From: Halocynthiibacter sp. SDUM655004
GTDB taxonomy: Bacteria > Pseudomonadota > Alphaproteobacteria > Rhodobacterales > Rhodobacteraceae
Assembly: GCF_026015885.1 (NCBI RefSeq)
Contig: NZ_JAPDUG010000002.1
Span: forward strand, 620,001-684,000
DNA: 64,000 bases
Direction of reading: 5' to 3'
Shown: piece by piece, positions 52,881 through 62,618 of the stretch
Layout: each line of letters starts with the position of its first letter
Numbering within the stretch: the stretch's first letter is position 1
The notes under the pieces: model-generated
The model's input: the letters and a program-made list of their open reading frames with translations, nothing else
Told to the model about the DNA's origin: nothing
The model's database searches: none
Position numbers and translations under genes: made by a program

Positions 52881-53775
52881 CGCAACCACTCATCAGGAGT
52901 TTGACCCGCTTGCGACAGGCAGCAGGTCAAAACAGCGCCGCTCACGTGCTATTGTCTATACGTTGCTCGTTGTCTTTGCGCTCATCTATATCTCGCCCCT
53001 TCTCATCATCCTAACCAACGCCTTCCGCCCGTTGGAAGAGATCGTGCGTGAAGGGTTTATCTCTATGCCCAACAGCATGTCATTTGGGTATTGGGTCGAA
53101 GCATGGAGCACGTTCTGTATCGGCGGCACCTGTGAAGGCGTCTCGCGCTACTTCAGCAACACGCTGCTCATGACCGTTCCCGCAACAATCCTTTCGACGG
53201 CCTTTGGTGTGGTGAACGGCTACGCGCTTTCAAAATGGCGGTTCAAGGGTGATATGTGGGTATTCGGGCTAATTACACTTGGCGTGTTCCTTCCGGCCCA
53301 AATGACGCTGCTACCTTGGGCGTTCGTTCTGGGCAAGCTTGGTCTCTCGAACTCAATCGCGGGCCTTGTTCTTGTTCACACGGTTCAGGGCATCAGTTTT
53401 ACCACGCTCTTCTGCCGAAACTATTTCGTAAGCGTCCCTGACGATCTCATCAAAGCGGCGCGGATAGATGGCGCGGGCTTTTGGCGCATTTTCCGTCGGA
53501 TCATGCTTCCCCTGTCGCCTCCAATTCTGATCGTCTGCGTGATTTGGCAGTTCACAGGCATTTGGAACGAGTTCCTCTTTGGTACCGTTTTCACATCCGG
53601 TGCAAACCAGCCTATCACCTCTGCCATCGTGGCTTTCTCGGGCTCGGGAACTGGTGAGCGGCACTACAACGTTGAGGCCGCATCGGTGATCTTCGCCGCG
53701 CTTCCTCCGCTCTTCATCTACGTTATCGGCGGCAAATACTTTGTTCGGGGTCTGACCTCCGGCGCCGTGAAATAA
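52873..53775 (+). CDS. Sugar ABC transporter permease 2
   Basis: Inner-membrane permease of 300 residues from ATG 52873 (MADATTHQEF), the MalG-type partner. The coupling loop is AARIDGAGFWRIFRRIMLPL near 200. Six helices are visible. The overlap with permease 1 (ATGGCTGA) shows translational coupling. The frame can be extended upstream to 52798, but that would overlap permease 1 more than is likely. Confidence 0.9.
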   Translation: MADATTHQEFDPLATGSRSKQRRSRAIVYTLLVVFALIYISPLLIILTNAFRPLEEIVREGFISMPNSMSFGYWVEAWSTFCIGGTCEGVSRYFSNTLLMTVPATILSTAFGVVNGYALSKWRFKGDMWVFGLITLGVFLPAQMTLLPWAFVLGKLGLSNSIAGLVLVHTVQGISFTTLFCRNYFVSVPDDLIKAARIDGAGFWRIFRRIMLPLSPPILIVCVIWQFTGIWNEFLFGTVFTSGANQPITSAIVAFSGSGTGERHYNVEAASVIFAALPPLFIYVIGGKYFVRGLTSGAVK

Positions 53776-53786
53776 GGAAATCACCT

Positions 53787-54896
53787 ATGTCATCTTTGCA
53801 AATCAAAAATCTCCGCAAGAGCTATGGCGCGGTCGAAGTCCTCAAGGATATCAACCTCGAAGCCGAGTCAGGTGAGTTCGTTGCGCTTGTCGGCCCCTCG
53901 GGATGCGGAAAATCCACCCTGCTCTCAATTATTGCGGGGCTCGAAAGTGTCACATCGGGCGAGGTCTTAATTGAGGACCATGTTGTGAACGACGCCGCTC
54001 CAAAGGACCGCGACATCGCAATGGTGTTCCAATCCTATGCGCTTTATCCAACCATGACCGTGCGCCAGAATATGACGTTTGGCATGGAATGCCGCAACAT
54101 CGACAAAGCAACACAGGATGAAACCGTCAAACGCGTCGCCACCCTGCTGCAGATCGAACCGCTACTAAACCGCAAGCCTGGCCAGCTTTCTGGCGGTCAA
54201 CGCCAACGTGTTGCAATGGGCCGCGCGCTTGTTCGTGATCCCAAACTGTTCCTGTTTGACGAACCACTCTCGAACCTTGATGCAAAGCTTCGCGTAGAGA
54301 TGCGCAGCGAGATCAAGAAGCTTCACCAAACCGTTGGCCGAACAACCGTTTACGTGACCCACGATCAAATCGAAGCCATGACTTTGGCCACACGGATTGC
54401 TGTGATGTATCAAGGTGTCTTGCAGCAATACGACACGCCTAAAACCATCTATGAGAAACCAGCAAATACATTTGTCGCTGGCTTTATGGGCTCGCCGAAT
54501 ATGAACTTCTTTAAGGCAAAGGCCGTCAAGAACGGCGATGGGTTTAGCGTTGTCATCGAGGGTGGCGAAGGCACACCGCTACCTTTGCCAGCAGATCGCT
54601 ACGACACACTCACAGACGGGCAATCGATCATTTTCGGTGTTCGCCCAGAACACTTTAGCCCTGCATCCGACAACCGCGCAGAACGCAAAGGCATTGCTTC
54701 GGTTGCCGTTCCTGTTCGGGTGGATATGGACGAGCCAACCGGATCGGAGACCGTTTTGCTCACCACGATCGCAGGGCAGAACGCAACTATTGTTTGCGAG
54801 CCAGACGCAGCACCAGCCATTGGCGACACTGTCGATTTCGAGATCGACATGACCAAAATCAGCCTGTTTGATCGAAAGTCAGAACTGCGCCTTTAA
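53787..54896 (+). CDS. Sugar ABC transporter ATPase (UgpC/MalK type)
   Basis: Cytoplasmic ATPase of 369 residues: Walker A GPSGCGKSTLLSII near 38, Q-loop MVFQSYALYPTMTV, signature LSGGQRQRVAMGRALVRDPK, Walker B LFLFDEPLSNLDAKL and a switch His in YVTHDQIEAMTLA. A C-terminal TOBE-type regulatory domain (about 240-369) is typical of sugar-importer ATPases. It starts 11 bases after permease 2. Confidence 0.93.
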   Translation: MSSLQIKNLRKSYGAVEVLKDINLEAESGEFVALVGPSGCGKSTLLSIIAGLESVTSGEVLIEDHVVNDAAPKDRDIAMVFQSYALYPTMTVRQNMTFGMECRNIDKATQDETVKRVATLLQIEPLLNRKPGQLSGGQRQRVAMGRALVRDPKLFLFDEPLSNLDAKLRVEMRSEIKKLHQTVGRTTVYVTHDQIEAMTLATRIAVMYQGVLQQYDTPKTIYEKPANTFVAGFMGSPNMNFFKAKAVKNGDGFSVVIEGGEGTPLPLPADRYDTLTDGQSIIFGVRPEHFSPASDNRAERKGIASVAVPVRVDMDEPTGSETVLLTTIAGQNATIVCEPDAAPAIGDTVDFEIDMTKISLFDRKSELRL

Positions 54897-54912
54897 TACT
54901 GAAGATCTTATA

Positions 54913-55893
54913 TCAGGCCGCAACAACGTTCCCGACTTTGCGGCCTGTATCGACATAGCGATGCGCCTCTGGCAGTGCGTTTAGCGGATAGGTTCGATCA
55001 ATCACTGGCGCCAATGCGCGGGCCTCCACGATCTCGAGCACTTGGGACAGTTGCTCACGCAACTCTGCTGGCTTTAGCATCCCAGTCGCCGAAAACTGAG
55101 CGCGCTTCCGCCCGAATACTGAGGTGACAAGCGATGCCCCCAAAAGATCGCACCCGAGAACAGGGCAAATATAGCGACCATTGGGTGTCAAAACACGTTT
55201 AGCTTGCCCAAATGACGATACACCGAGCGTATCAAATATCACGTCGTAAGTGTCCGCGCCCATCGTGAAGTCTTCCTGGGAATAGTCGATCACGTGCCCT
55301 GCCCCGAGCGATGCAACAAGGCCCGCATTTCTCGCGCTGGTCGTCGCGCTTACTTCCGCTCCCATATGTGCCGCGATTTGTACAGCAGCACTTCCAAGGC
55401 TTCCAGATCCGCCCAAGATAAGAACGCGCGCGTTACGACGAACCGCGGCTATTCGGTGCAAGAAATTGTAAGAGGTAAGCGGACCATCACACATGACCGC
55501 TGCTTCTTCATGCGATAGCTCGCGCGGTTTTGGCATGATCACGCCGTTTTCATTCATCAAAATATGGCTGGCGTTTGCGCCGAACTGAAGGCCCGCTTCA
55601 CCAAACACCTCATCCCCAACGGCAAAGCGCGAGACTTCTCTGCCAACTGCGATGACCTCTCCCGAGAAACCCGCCCCGACAAGATCGTTACGGGGCTTCC
55701 TAAGACCTAGAAACAGCCGCGCGAATTTCGGCGTTCCTTCGCGGAGCATTGTGTCCGCACGCGTCACCGCTGACGCCTTTGTCTGGATCACGATCTCTTC
55801 TGGGCCAGGTTGCGATAGGACGTCCTGAAATGGGGTCAAAACCGCTGGTCCGCCATACTTCTGAATGCGCCATGCATTGCGATTGATTTTCAT
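54913..55893 (-). CDS. Zinc-independent MDR-family oxidoreductase (quinone reductase-like)
   Basis: NAD(P)-dependent reductase of 326 residues. The N-terminal GroES-like part (TRADTMLREGTP; GAGFSGEVIAVGREVSRFAV) and a Rossmann segment VLILGGSGSLGSAAVQIAAH near 154 are clear; the cysteine and histidine zinc ligands of alcohol dehydrogenases are absent. The family reduces quinones, enones or aldehydes. It starts at ATG 55893 with GGAGCGA upstream and is divergent from a LysR regulator, its likely controller, over a 98-bp gap. It is not linked to the sugar operon. Confidence 0.85.
   Translation of the reverse strand: MKINRNAWRIQKYGGPAVLTPFQDVLSQPGPEEIVIQTKASAVTRADTMLREGTPKFARLFLGLRKPRNDLVGAGFSGEVIAVGREVSRFAVGDEVFGEAGLQFGANASHILMNENGVIMPKPRELSHEEAAVMCDGPLTSYNFLHRIAAVRRNARVLILGGSGSLGSAAVQIAAHMGAEVSATTSARNAGLVASLGAGHVIDYSQEDFTMGADTYDVIFDTLGVSSFGQAKRVLTPNGRYICPVLGCDLLGASLVTSVFGRKRAQFSATGMLKPAELREQLSQVLEIVEARALAPVIDRTYPLNALPEAHRYVDTGRKVGNVVAA
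54914..54947. terminator. Terminator hairpin inside the 3' end of a coding region
   Basis: Perfect 10-bp stem CAGGCCGCAA/TTGCGGCCTG with a 14-nt loop, lying over the last codons and stop of the convergent reductase gene and 18 bp after the ATPase stop. It could serve both convergent transcripts. Confidence 0.6.
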
Positions 55894-55991
55894 TGTTCGC
55901 TCCAATTTTGTTGACGAAACCTGCTTAGAGGAGCAAAAAGGTTACGAATACTGACAAAAAGTGACCACATCGGTTAAAAAACGGACCACCT

Positions 55992-56876
55992 ATGATCGAT
56001 TGGAAGTCTCTTCCTGCTTTCCTCGCCGTTGCGCGAAATGGCTCACTCAGAGCCGCCGCCGACCAAAGTGACAGCACGCATGCCACTGTGCGGCGGCAAG
56101 TTGAGGCGCTTGAGGCGCAGCTTGGCGTGCAGCTTTTTCGACGTGCTGCCGATGGCCTTCACCTCACGGCTGCCGGCCGCACACTCCTACCCCGCGCCAT
56201 TGATGCAGAGGCCGCTCTCCTCCAAGGAACAAACGCGGTTAAAGGCCTTGACCGCGAAGCCTCTGGCCGTATCCGTCTTTCAGCAGACCCGATGACCGCC
56301 CATTTCCTCTTAGCGCCAGTTTTGGCTGAATTTGCAAAGCTTTACCCCGAAATTGACCTCGACCTGCAGTTATCGTTTGGCGTAGATTCAATTTCCAAGC
56401 TCGAAACCGATGTCTCTGTAAGGCACGTGACCGAAGTCACCGAAGATGCGGTTGGTCGCAAACTGTTCCCGCTTTCAATAGGAGTATTTGCTTCCGCCTA
56501 TTACATTACCAAAACACTGCCCGAAGCAGGCCCCAAAGGGCGCGGGTTAACTTGGATCGGCTATGGCGATGTTCCGGAGTTGAATGCTCTCATTCTCAAC
56601 TCGCCATTCCCCGAAGCAAAAGTCCGCCACACAATCCCCGACCCCGCTATGCATCTTCACATGGCGCGTGCCGGTGCAGGCATGACTGTTCTTGCGTCGT
56701 GGGTTCAGTCTGTGTTTCCCGAACTTCAACGCGTTCCGGGCACGGTGCTCGACGAGCGCAGATCGACCTGGGTGTTACTTCACAGCGATCTAAGGCGCGT
56801 AAAGAGAGTGCGCTTGTTTGTCGATTATCTCTGTGCCGCACTACTTGAGCGCCGCGCAGATTTCATCGGAACGTAG
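55992..56876 (+). CDS. LysR-family transcriptional regulator
   Basis: Protein of 294 residues. The N-terminal winged helix (PAFLAVARNGSLRAAADQSD, then STHATVRRQVEALEAQLGV) is typical, and the C-terminal effector domain of about 200 residues follows. It is divergent from the oxidoreductase gene, the classic LysR layout, so it probably controls that gene and itself. The inducer is unknown. Confidence 0.9.
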   Translation: MIDWKSLPAFLAVARNGSLRAAADQSDSTHATVRRQVEALEAQLGVQLFRRAADGLHLTAAGRTLLPRAIDAEAALLQGTNAVKGLDREASGRIRLSADPMTAHFLLAPVLAEFAKLYPEIDLDLQLSFGVDSISKLETDVSVRHVTEVTEDAVGRKLFPLSIGVFASAYYITKTLPEAGPKGRGLTWIGYGDVPELNALILNSPFPEAKVRHTIPDPAMHLHMARAGAGMTVLASWVQSVFPELQRVPGTVLDERRSTWVLLHSDLRRVKRVRLFVDYLCAALLERRADFIGT

Positions 56877-56882
56877 GGTGTC

Positions 56883-58424
56883 TTAGAGCATCCACTCAAC
56901 GGGCAACAAGCCTACAAACCACAGCAATCCACGCTGAAACGCCGTTGAGTTTGGCTCGTTCGCAAAAGTTCGGGTCGGGCCATTCTCGTCATATTGCACC
57001 CAAACCGTATCGCCATCGACGGTATGGGCGACCTGATAGGCATAGGTTGGTGCCTCAAGCTGTTTCGAGAGAAATTTCGTAATCGTTGGGCTGTCGACGA
57101 GAATTCCCATCTCTGTGTTGAGTTGGGCCGAACGGGGATCAAGATTGAATGAGCCTATAAACGCTTTTGTCCCATCGATTCCGAACACCTTCGCATGCAA
57201 ACCTGAAGCAGACCCCGCAAGAATCTGGGACAATGTGCGCTCGGCGTGTTCTTCACGCATGGCCCGCAACTCGAGCACTTCAACACCGCTTGAGATCAAA
57301 TCGTCTCGATATCGGATATAACCGGCATGTACCGGCATCACATCGGTCGAGTCATATGAATTCGTTAAAACCCGTGTCCGTACGCCACTTCGTGCGGCTG
57401 TGGTCAAGGTCTCCGTTCCGCGCTCGCCCGGGATGAAATATGCAGACACAAGATCGATTGATGATTGCGCCGCTTCGAGAAGCTCAAAAAGTTGAGTAAC
57501 AACAAGCTGATCATCCGTTGCTTGCCCCAATCCTTTAGCTGGGTCATCGACAAGCAAGCGTGCTGTTCCCCACTCAAACTCAATTGTGCGATCAATAAGG
57601 TCTTGGACAAATTCGTGCTCTTCAATGGCTTCCATATACCCAGCACCAAGTGCCGTCGCTCTTGCTTTGTCAGCATCCGCTTTAATCGAGGGCTCCCATA
57701 CCGACGCAAGGATTAAGTCTGCATCATAAGCGGAGCCGCTATTCCAATATGTGTCAAACGCAGCAGACACATCATCCACAATCGGCCCAATGGCGATCGT
57801 GTCCACGTCAAAATAATGCGCCCCTTCACCGAAAGCGAAATATATGTCGCCGATATTCCGACCGCCAACAATTGTTGTGACTCCATCAACTGTCATCGAT
57901 TTATTGTGCATTCGGCGATTTAGACGTTTGAAGTCAAAAAGGTAGGAAACCAGTTTTGGTTGGCGCAATGTGAATGGATTAAAAATACGAACCTGTGCCG
58001 ACGGGATTGCATCCAACTCCGCAAGCTTCTGGTCAAGACCACCTACGCCATTGTCATCAACCAACAGCCGTACGCGCACGCCTCGCTCTGCGGCTGCTCG
58101 AAGCTCATCAAGAAGCATCAGACCAGTGGTGTCGTGCTGCCAAATGTAATATTGCGCATCAATCGAGTTCTGAGCAGTTCTCGCCAACAATGCGCGGGCG
58201 GCGAATGCGTCCCGCCCATCGGTTAGTGGTCGTAGACCATTGAGATCTGAATGCGCTTCAACCGCTGACTTGATCGCCTGACCGAGATTTGTATCCCATT
58301 GCGGCTCTGATCTCGTTTCTGTGCTTGCAAAGTTTTCGTCTGGTAAGGGAAAGGCAATCCTCATTCCAACAACGAAGAGAGCAATGACCGCAGCAATAGC
58401 CAAAAGTACTCTGAGTAGACGCAT
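56883..58424 (-). CDS. Phospholipase D-family protein (cardiolipin-synthase-like)
   Basis: Protein of 513 residues with an N-terminal membrane anchor (about 3-22). Two HKD motifs are present: MHNKSMTVDGVTTIVGGRNI near 172 and LHAKVFGIDGTKAFIGSFNL near 417. The pair forms one active site that transfers phosphatidyl groups or cuts phosphodiesters. Exported PLD-family proteins with one N-terminal helix are common in alphaproteobacteria; substrate and role are unknown. It ends six bases from the convergent LysR gene. Confidence 0.85.
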   Translation of the reverse strand: MRLLRVLLAIAAVIALFVVGMRIAFPLPDENFASTETRSEPQWDTNLGQAIKSAVEAHSDLNGLRPLTDGRDAFAARALLARTAQNSIDAQYYIWQHDTTGLMLLDELRAAAERGVRVRLLVDDNGVGGLDQKLAELDAIPSAQVRIFNPFTLRQPKLVSYLFDFKRLNRRMHNKSMTVDGVTTIVGGRNIGDIYFAFGEGAHYFDVDTIAIGPIVDDVSAAFDTYWNSGSAYDADLILASVWEPSIKADADKARATALGAGYMEAIEEHEFVQDLIDRTIEFEWGTARLLVDDPAKGLGQATDDQLVVTQLFELLEAAQSSIDLVSAYFIPGERGTETLTTAARSGVRTRVLTNSYDSTDVMPVHAGYIRYRDDLISSGVEVLELRAMREEHAERTLSQILAGSASGLHAKVFGIDGTKAFIGSFNLDPRSAQLNTEMGILVDSPTITKFLSKQLEAPTYAYQVAHTVDGDTVWVQYDENGPTRTFANEPNSTAFQRGLLWFVGLLPVEWML

Positions 58425-58718
58425 TTTTCGTCCTTTCTCAACTGTAACTCATCTCTAGAAACGGCAAACCCAAAATCCAGAGTTGCGCGGCTACAGCTTA
58501 GGCAACATTCACCACTTGCGGCAAGCGGACAATTGATATCAGATTTTCTTATTTGATAACAGCAAATTAGGCCAAAAACTCTGTATCACAACCCAATCTA
58601 TTTTTACGCGTCTTAGGCGATTTTCACCGCGCTTTCGCGCCAAGCCCGACAACTTCAACCGAAAATATACTCTCAGCGTATCCTTCATCTCGAAAGCAGA
58701 CCGTCTTGCGTACCCGCC

Positions 58719-58749
58719 TTGACCTTCCCATTACTGGAAGGTCTATATC
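58719..58749 (+). promoter_or_regulatory. CueR-type copper promoter of copA
   Basis: -35 TTGACC (58719-58724), a 19-bp spacer with dyad ACCTTCC...GGAAGGT, and -10 TATATC (58744-58749), 30 bp before copA. This is the standard arrangement of CueR-activated promoters. The remaining 290 bp upstream, back to the phospholipase gene, show nothing else. Confidence 0.9.
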
Positions 58750-58779
58750 AAACTGCATGAGCAGAATCGCGAGTGATCT

Positions 58780-61242
58780 ATGAAGCATACCAGCCCCCTT
58801 ACAATAAATGTCTCTGGCATGAACTGCGCTTCTTGTGTTGGGCGGGTTGAAAAGGCGCTCCAAAACCTGCGCGGGGTACAGTCGGCATCCGCAAATCTCG
58901 CCACGCAACAAGTTTCGATCAGTGGTTCTGATGAGATTGACGTCATTGAGATTGAAAATGCTCTTAGAAAAGCTGGCTACCCCGCAGAAGTCACAACAGT
59001 AACACTCGCGATATCTTCGATGAGTTGTGCATCCTGCGTCTCGCGCGTCGAGAAGGCATTGTCATCGGTTCCCGGCGTTCGTTCAGCAACGGTAAATTTG
59101 GCGACGGAAACGGCTTATATAGAGTACGTGGTTGGCACAACAACACCACAGAGCATTGCATCCGCGGCCACCGCTGTGGGCTATCCTGCTCGGCCAGTCA
59201 CAGAAGCTTCCAAGGCATCTTCCACAGCCGATGACGCCTACAACGGGCTCAAACGTCAAACGATCATTGCCGCGCTTCTCGCCACTCCTGTGTTTGTACT
59301 GGAAATGGGCGGTCACCTATTCCCGCCGTTTCACCATTTCATCATGGCCACATTGGGCATGCAAAACAGCTACTTGATTCAATTTGCGTTAACTACAGCA
59401 GTTCTACTTGGGCCTGGGCGACAGTTCTACACCAAAGGGATCCCAGCTCTACTTCGTGGTGCGCCGGATATGAACTCCTTGGTCGCGCTTGGAACACTTG
59501 CCGCCTATTGCTTTTCGATTGTCACAACATTTGCACCGCAAATTCTGCCGCAAGGCACAGCGAATGTGTATTTCGAAGCGGCCGCCGTTATCGTTGTATT
59601 AATACTTGTGGGCCGAACGCTGGAAGCCCGCGCAAAGGGCCGCACGGGCGCAGCAATCCAACGACTTCTCAATCTTCAGCCCAAACAAGCGCGTGTTGAA
59701 CGAAAAGGTAAACTCACCAATGTAAATGTCGACGAGGTCGCTCCGGGAGATACGGTCCACCTCTATCCGGGCGAGCAAATTCCGGTTGACGGAGACGTCC
59801 TTTCCGGCAGCAGTTACGTTGACGAAAGCATGGTCACCGGGGAGCCAATTCCTGTCGAAAAATCCAAAGATGACACTGTCATCGGCGGAACAATCAATGG
59901 CGCAGGAAGTCTAGTTTTCAAGGCGACCACGACGGGCGAGGCCTCTGTCCTCGCACGGATTGTGGCGCTCGTTCAATCGGCGCAGGCTGCCAAACTGCCA
60001 ATCCAGAGCGTCGTGGATAAGATCACAGCTTGGTTCGTACCGGCTGTTCTTCTCGCTGCGTTTGTCACCGTGGTCGCCTGGCTCATTTTCGGCCCGGCGC
60101 CTGCTCTTAGTTTCGCACTTGTGGCAGGAGTGTCGGTTCTTATCATTGCTTGCCCTTGTGCCATGGGTCTGGCCACACCAACGTCAATCATGGTTGGCAC
60201 AGGACGCGCGGCAGAGCTTGGCGTCTTGTTCCGAAAAGGTGATGCGCTGCAATCGCTCGACGCGGTCAGCGCCATAGCCTTTGATAAAACAGGAACGCTA
60301 ACCAAGGGCAAACCCGAACTCACGGACATAATCCTCGCTGAAGGCTTTGAGGAAGCTGAAGTACTGGCCAAAGTTGCCGCCGTCGAAGCTTTTTCGGAGC
60401 ATCCGATTGCCAAGGCCATCGTCAACGAAGCGACCATGCGAGACTTGCCCACTCTACATGCAGATCAATTCAAATCTAAGACAGGTTTCGGCATTCAAGC
60501 GCGCGTTGAATGCGTTGAAGTCATGGTCGGTGCGGAGCGGCTGTTTCAAACTGAAAACATAGAACTTGGCGGGCTCAATGACAAAGCGGCTCAGCTCGCC
60601 AATCAAGGAAAAACGCCTATCTACGCCGCAATTGACGGGAAAATCGTTGCCATCCTCGCCGTTGCCGACCCAATTAAAGAAACGGCCAAATCTGCAATTT
60701 CTTCGCTTAAACAACGCGGCTTACATATCGCGATGATAACGGGCGACGCTAAAGAAACGGCCCAAGCCATTGGCGCAGAACTCGGAATTACCGATATTGT
60801 CGCCGAGGTTACGCCAGAAGGAAAAACCGAAGCGATCAAATCACTTAAATCCAAACACGAGGGTTTGGCCTTTGTGGGGGACGGCATAAATGATGCCCCT
60901 GCTCTCGCCGAAGCAGATGTCGGCATTGCAATCGGTACAGGCACCGACATAGCGATCGAAGCCGCTGACGTTGTGCTCATGAAAGGCGATGTAACCAATG
61001 TCGTTACAGCATTGGACCTTAGCGCAAAAACCCTTCAAAACATCCGGCAAAACCTGTTTTGGGCTTTCGCCTATAACACGCTACTCATCCCTGTTGCCGC
61101 TGGGGTGTTCTATCCAGCCTTCGGGGTTTTGCTCTCGCCAATATTTGCGGCCGGAGCCATGTCGCTATCGAGCGTTTTCGTTCTAAGTAACGCTTTACGG
61201 CTTAGAAACGCTGCAGCACCAAGCGTCACATCAGGAGGTTGA
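58780..61242 (+). CDS. copA: Copper-exporting P1B-type ATPase
   Basis: Inner-membrane pump of 820 residues. Two N-terminal HMA domains carry GMNCASC (near 13) and SMSCASC (near 82). Eight helices follow with the CPC motif [13 protein letters not shown] near 460. The catalytic Asp is in [11 protein letters not shown], the HP motif in [10 protein letters not shown], and the hinge is [16 protein letters not shown]. It expels Cu(I) from the cytoplasm. It is followed by cueR after one base and led by a CueR promoter, so copper induces it. Confidence 0.96.
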   Translation: MKHTSPLTINVSGMNCASCVGRVEKALQNLRGVQSASANLATQQVSISGSDEIDVIEIENALRKAGYPAEVTTVTLAISSMSCASCVSRVEKALSSVPGVRSATVNLATETAYIEYVVGTTTPQSIASAATAVGYPARPVTEASKASSTADDAYNGLKRQTIIAALLATPVFVLEMGGHLFPPFHHFIMATLGMQNSYLIQFALTTAVLLGPGRQFYTKGIPALLRGAPDMNSLVALGTLAAYCFSIVTTFAPQILPQGTANVYFEAAAVIVVLILVGRTLEARAKGRTGAAIQRLLNLQPKQARVERKGKLTNVNVDEVAPGDTVHLYPGEQIPVDGDVLSGSSYVDESMVTGEPIPVEKSKDDTVIGGTINGAGSLVFKATTTGEASVLARIVALVQSAQAAKLPIQSVVDKITAWFVPAVLLAAFVTVVAWLIFGPAPALSFALVAGVSVLIIACPCAMGLATPTSIMVGTGRAAELGVLFRKGDALQSLDAVSAIAFDKTGTLTKGKPELTDIILAEGFEEAEVLAKVAAVEAFSEHPIAKAIVNEATMRDLPTLHADQFKSKTGFGIQARVECVEVMVGAERLFQTENIELGGLNDKAAQLANQGKTPIYAAIDGKIVAILAVADPIKETAKSAISSLKQRGLHIAMITGDAKETAQAIGAELGITDIVAEVTPEGKTEAIKSLKSKHEGLAFVGDGINDAPALAEADVGIAIGTGTDIAIEAADVVLMKGDVTNVVTALDLSAKTLQNIRQNLFWAFAYNTLLIPVAAGVFYPAFGVLLSPIFAAGAMSLSSVFVLSNALRLRNAAAPSVTSGG

Positions 61243-61243
61243 G

Positions 61244-61630
61244 ATGAACATCAAAGACGCCGCAAAGCTGACGGACCTTACCTCAAAAACAATACGATAC
61301 TACGAAGATATCGGCCTCGTCAGCCCCCAGCGCCATGCAAACGGGTACCGTGATTTTGACACCAAAGATGTGCACAAACTCGGTTTTGTCAGCCGCGCCA
61401 GAGCTCTAGGGTTTTCAATTGAGGACTGCCGAACTCTGCTGGCGCTTTGGGAGGATGAAAACCGTGCAAACGCGGACGTCCGAGCCGTTGCACAAGAGCA
61501 TTTGGACCTGATCGAAGAGAAAATCGAGAAGCTTCAAGAGATGCGTTCAACGCTCACCAAACTCGTTTCCGAATGCGCTTCCGGCTCTCGTTCGGATTGC
61601 CCGATCCTCGCGTCTTTAAGCCCCTCCTGA
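61244..61630 (+). CDS. cueR: Copper-responsive MerR-family regulator CueR
   Basis: Protein of 128 residues: winged helix at 1-70 (IKDAAKLTDLTSKTIRYYED), dimer coiled coil, and the Cu(I) loop with Cys111 and Cys119 (CASGSRSDC), the C-x7-C spacing that sets CueR apart from Zn/Cd sensors. It activates the copA promoter. Its ATG follows the copA stop by one base, with the AGGAGG ribosome site inside the copA end. Autoregulation through the shared transcript is expected. Confidence 0.93.
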   Translation: MNIKDAAKLTDLTSKTIRYYEDIGLVSPQRHANGYRDFDTKDVHKLGFVSRARALGFSIEDCRTLLALWEDENRANADVRAVAQEHLDLIEEKIEKLQEMRSTLTKLVSECASGSRSDCPILASLSPS

Positions 61631-61746
61631 TGCGCCACATTCTCGACAGGTTTTGCGAGATTTGACACAAAGATATCCCAGTCAGACCGCTTTCCGGCTC
61701 CAATGTCTGTGCAAAACAGACAGACGCCGAAAAGGGACAAACATTA

Positions 61747-62484
61747 ATGCCGTTCAAAGCCTCCGACTTACTGGCTGATCTCAACGATCAAAACAGACTT
61801 CCAGCTAACAGCGACCCAGATATCGCAGGCTTTATTGCCAATCGTTGCAAACGCTCATTTCACCCCGAGCTTCAACAAGGACTTGCTTCGCTCTCTGGAC
61901 TTGCGGCAGGCACACGAATTCTTACGGATTTGGGACCATCACCAATTGAGAACATCCGGCCGGGCGACAGGGTGCGCACAAAAGCCGGCGGATATGCACA
62001 GGTCAAGGCAGTTGGCAAATACGACATCCAGCCAAAAGATATTGCATGCTGCCCGACCTTGCGGCCCATCGTTGTTCCCGCCGGAACATTCGGCAATGTT
62101 GCGCCTTTGAAAGTCATGCCATCTGTTGAGTTTCTTATCCAAAGCGAGCGTGCGTGTATTCTATTTGAGACTGGTAAGGTTTTGGTGAATGCTCATTCCT
62201 GCCTCGATTATCACGGTGTCGACTTCTATTCTGCGCAAAGGACTTCGGTTTTCCACGTTTTGTCGTTCGACAATGAAGAGGTGATCAACGCAGATGGCGC
62301 TTGGGTGTCATCCGGTCCGAGGCTTGCCCGTTCGTCAACACCACACCGCCGCGTTCACTGGATTGGGGAGCCAACACAAGGCTCTGCTTTCTCTGAGTAC
62401 CGGCGCCTAAGCCGCTATGAAACGCGCCTACTTCTAGGGAGAGCGGCGCGCGGCATGCGGAATGTTAGTTTGAAAGCGGCCTAG
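61747..62484 (+). CDS. Hint-domain (Hedgehog/intein-type) protein
   Basis: Protein of 245 residues. The Hint fold is seen in AAGTRILTDLGPSPIENIRP, then GDRVRTKAGGYAQVKAV and later VEFLIQSERACILFETGKVL, as in the Hint_2 proteins frequent in roseobacters. The catalytic Cys before the TAGT segment, present in self-processing members, is here Gly (SGLAAGT), so autocleavage is unlikely. No export signal is seen. It stands next to copA-cueR without operon spacing (116 bp). Function unknown. Confidence 0.78.
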   Translation: MPFKASDLLADLNDQNRLPANSDPDIAGFIANRCKRSFHPELQQGLASLSGLAAGTRILTDLGPSPIENIRPGDRVRTKAGGYAQVKAVGKYDIQPKDIACCPTLRPIVVPAGTFGNVAPLKVMPSVEFLIQSERACILFETGKVLVNAHSCLDYHGVDFYSAQRTSVFHVLSFDNEEVINADGAWVSSGPRLARSSTPHRRVHWIGEPTQGSAFSEYRRLSRYETRLLLGRAARGMRNVSLKAA

Positions 62485-62492
62485 CGCGCCTC

Positions 62493-62618
62493 TTAGTCAA
62501 GGCGTACCGACGGACTCGCATACTCTTCTGCGCTCGACTTACCGATTTTCCCGAGAGAGAAGCTGGCGACAACGGAAATCACTGCGATCAAAACTGCTGC
62601 GGATGCGATAACTTTCAT
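62493..62618 (-). CDS. Small single-helix membrane protein of the formate dehydrogenase operon
   Basis: A 41-residue frame, MKVIASAAVLIAVISVVASF, then SLGKIGKSSAEEYASPSVRLD. One N-terminal helix and a short charged tail make it look like a small subunit or assembly factor. Its ATG overlaps the cytochrome subunit's stop by four bases, so it is co-translated. I know no family name for it. Confidence 0.6.
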   Translation of the reverse strand: MKVIASAAVLIAVISVVASFSLGKIGKSSAEEYASPSVRLD

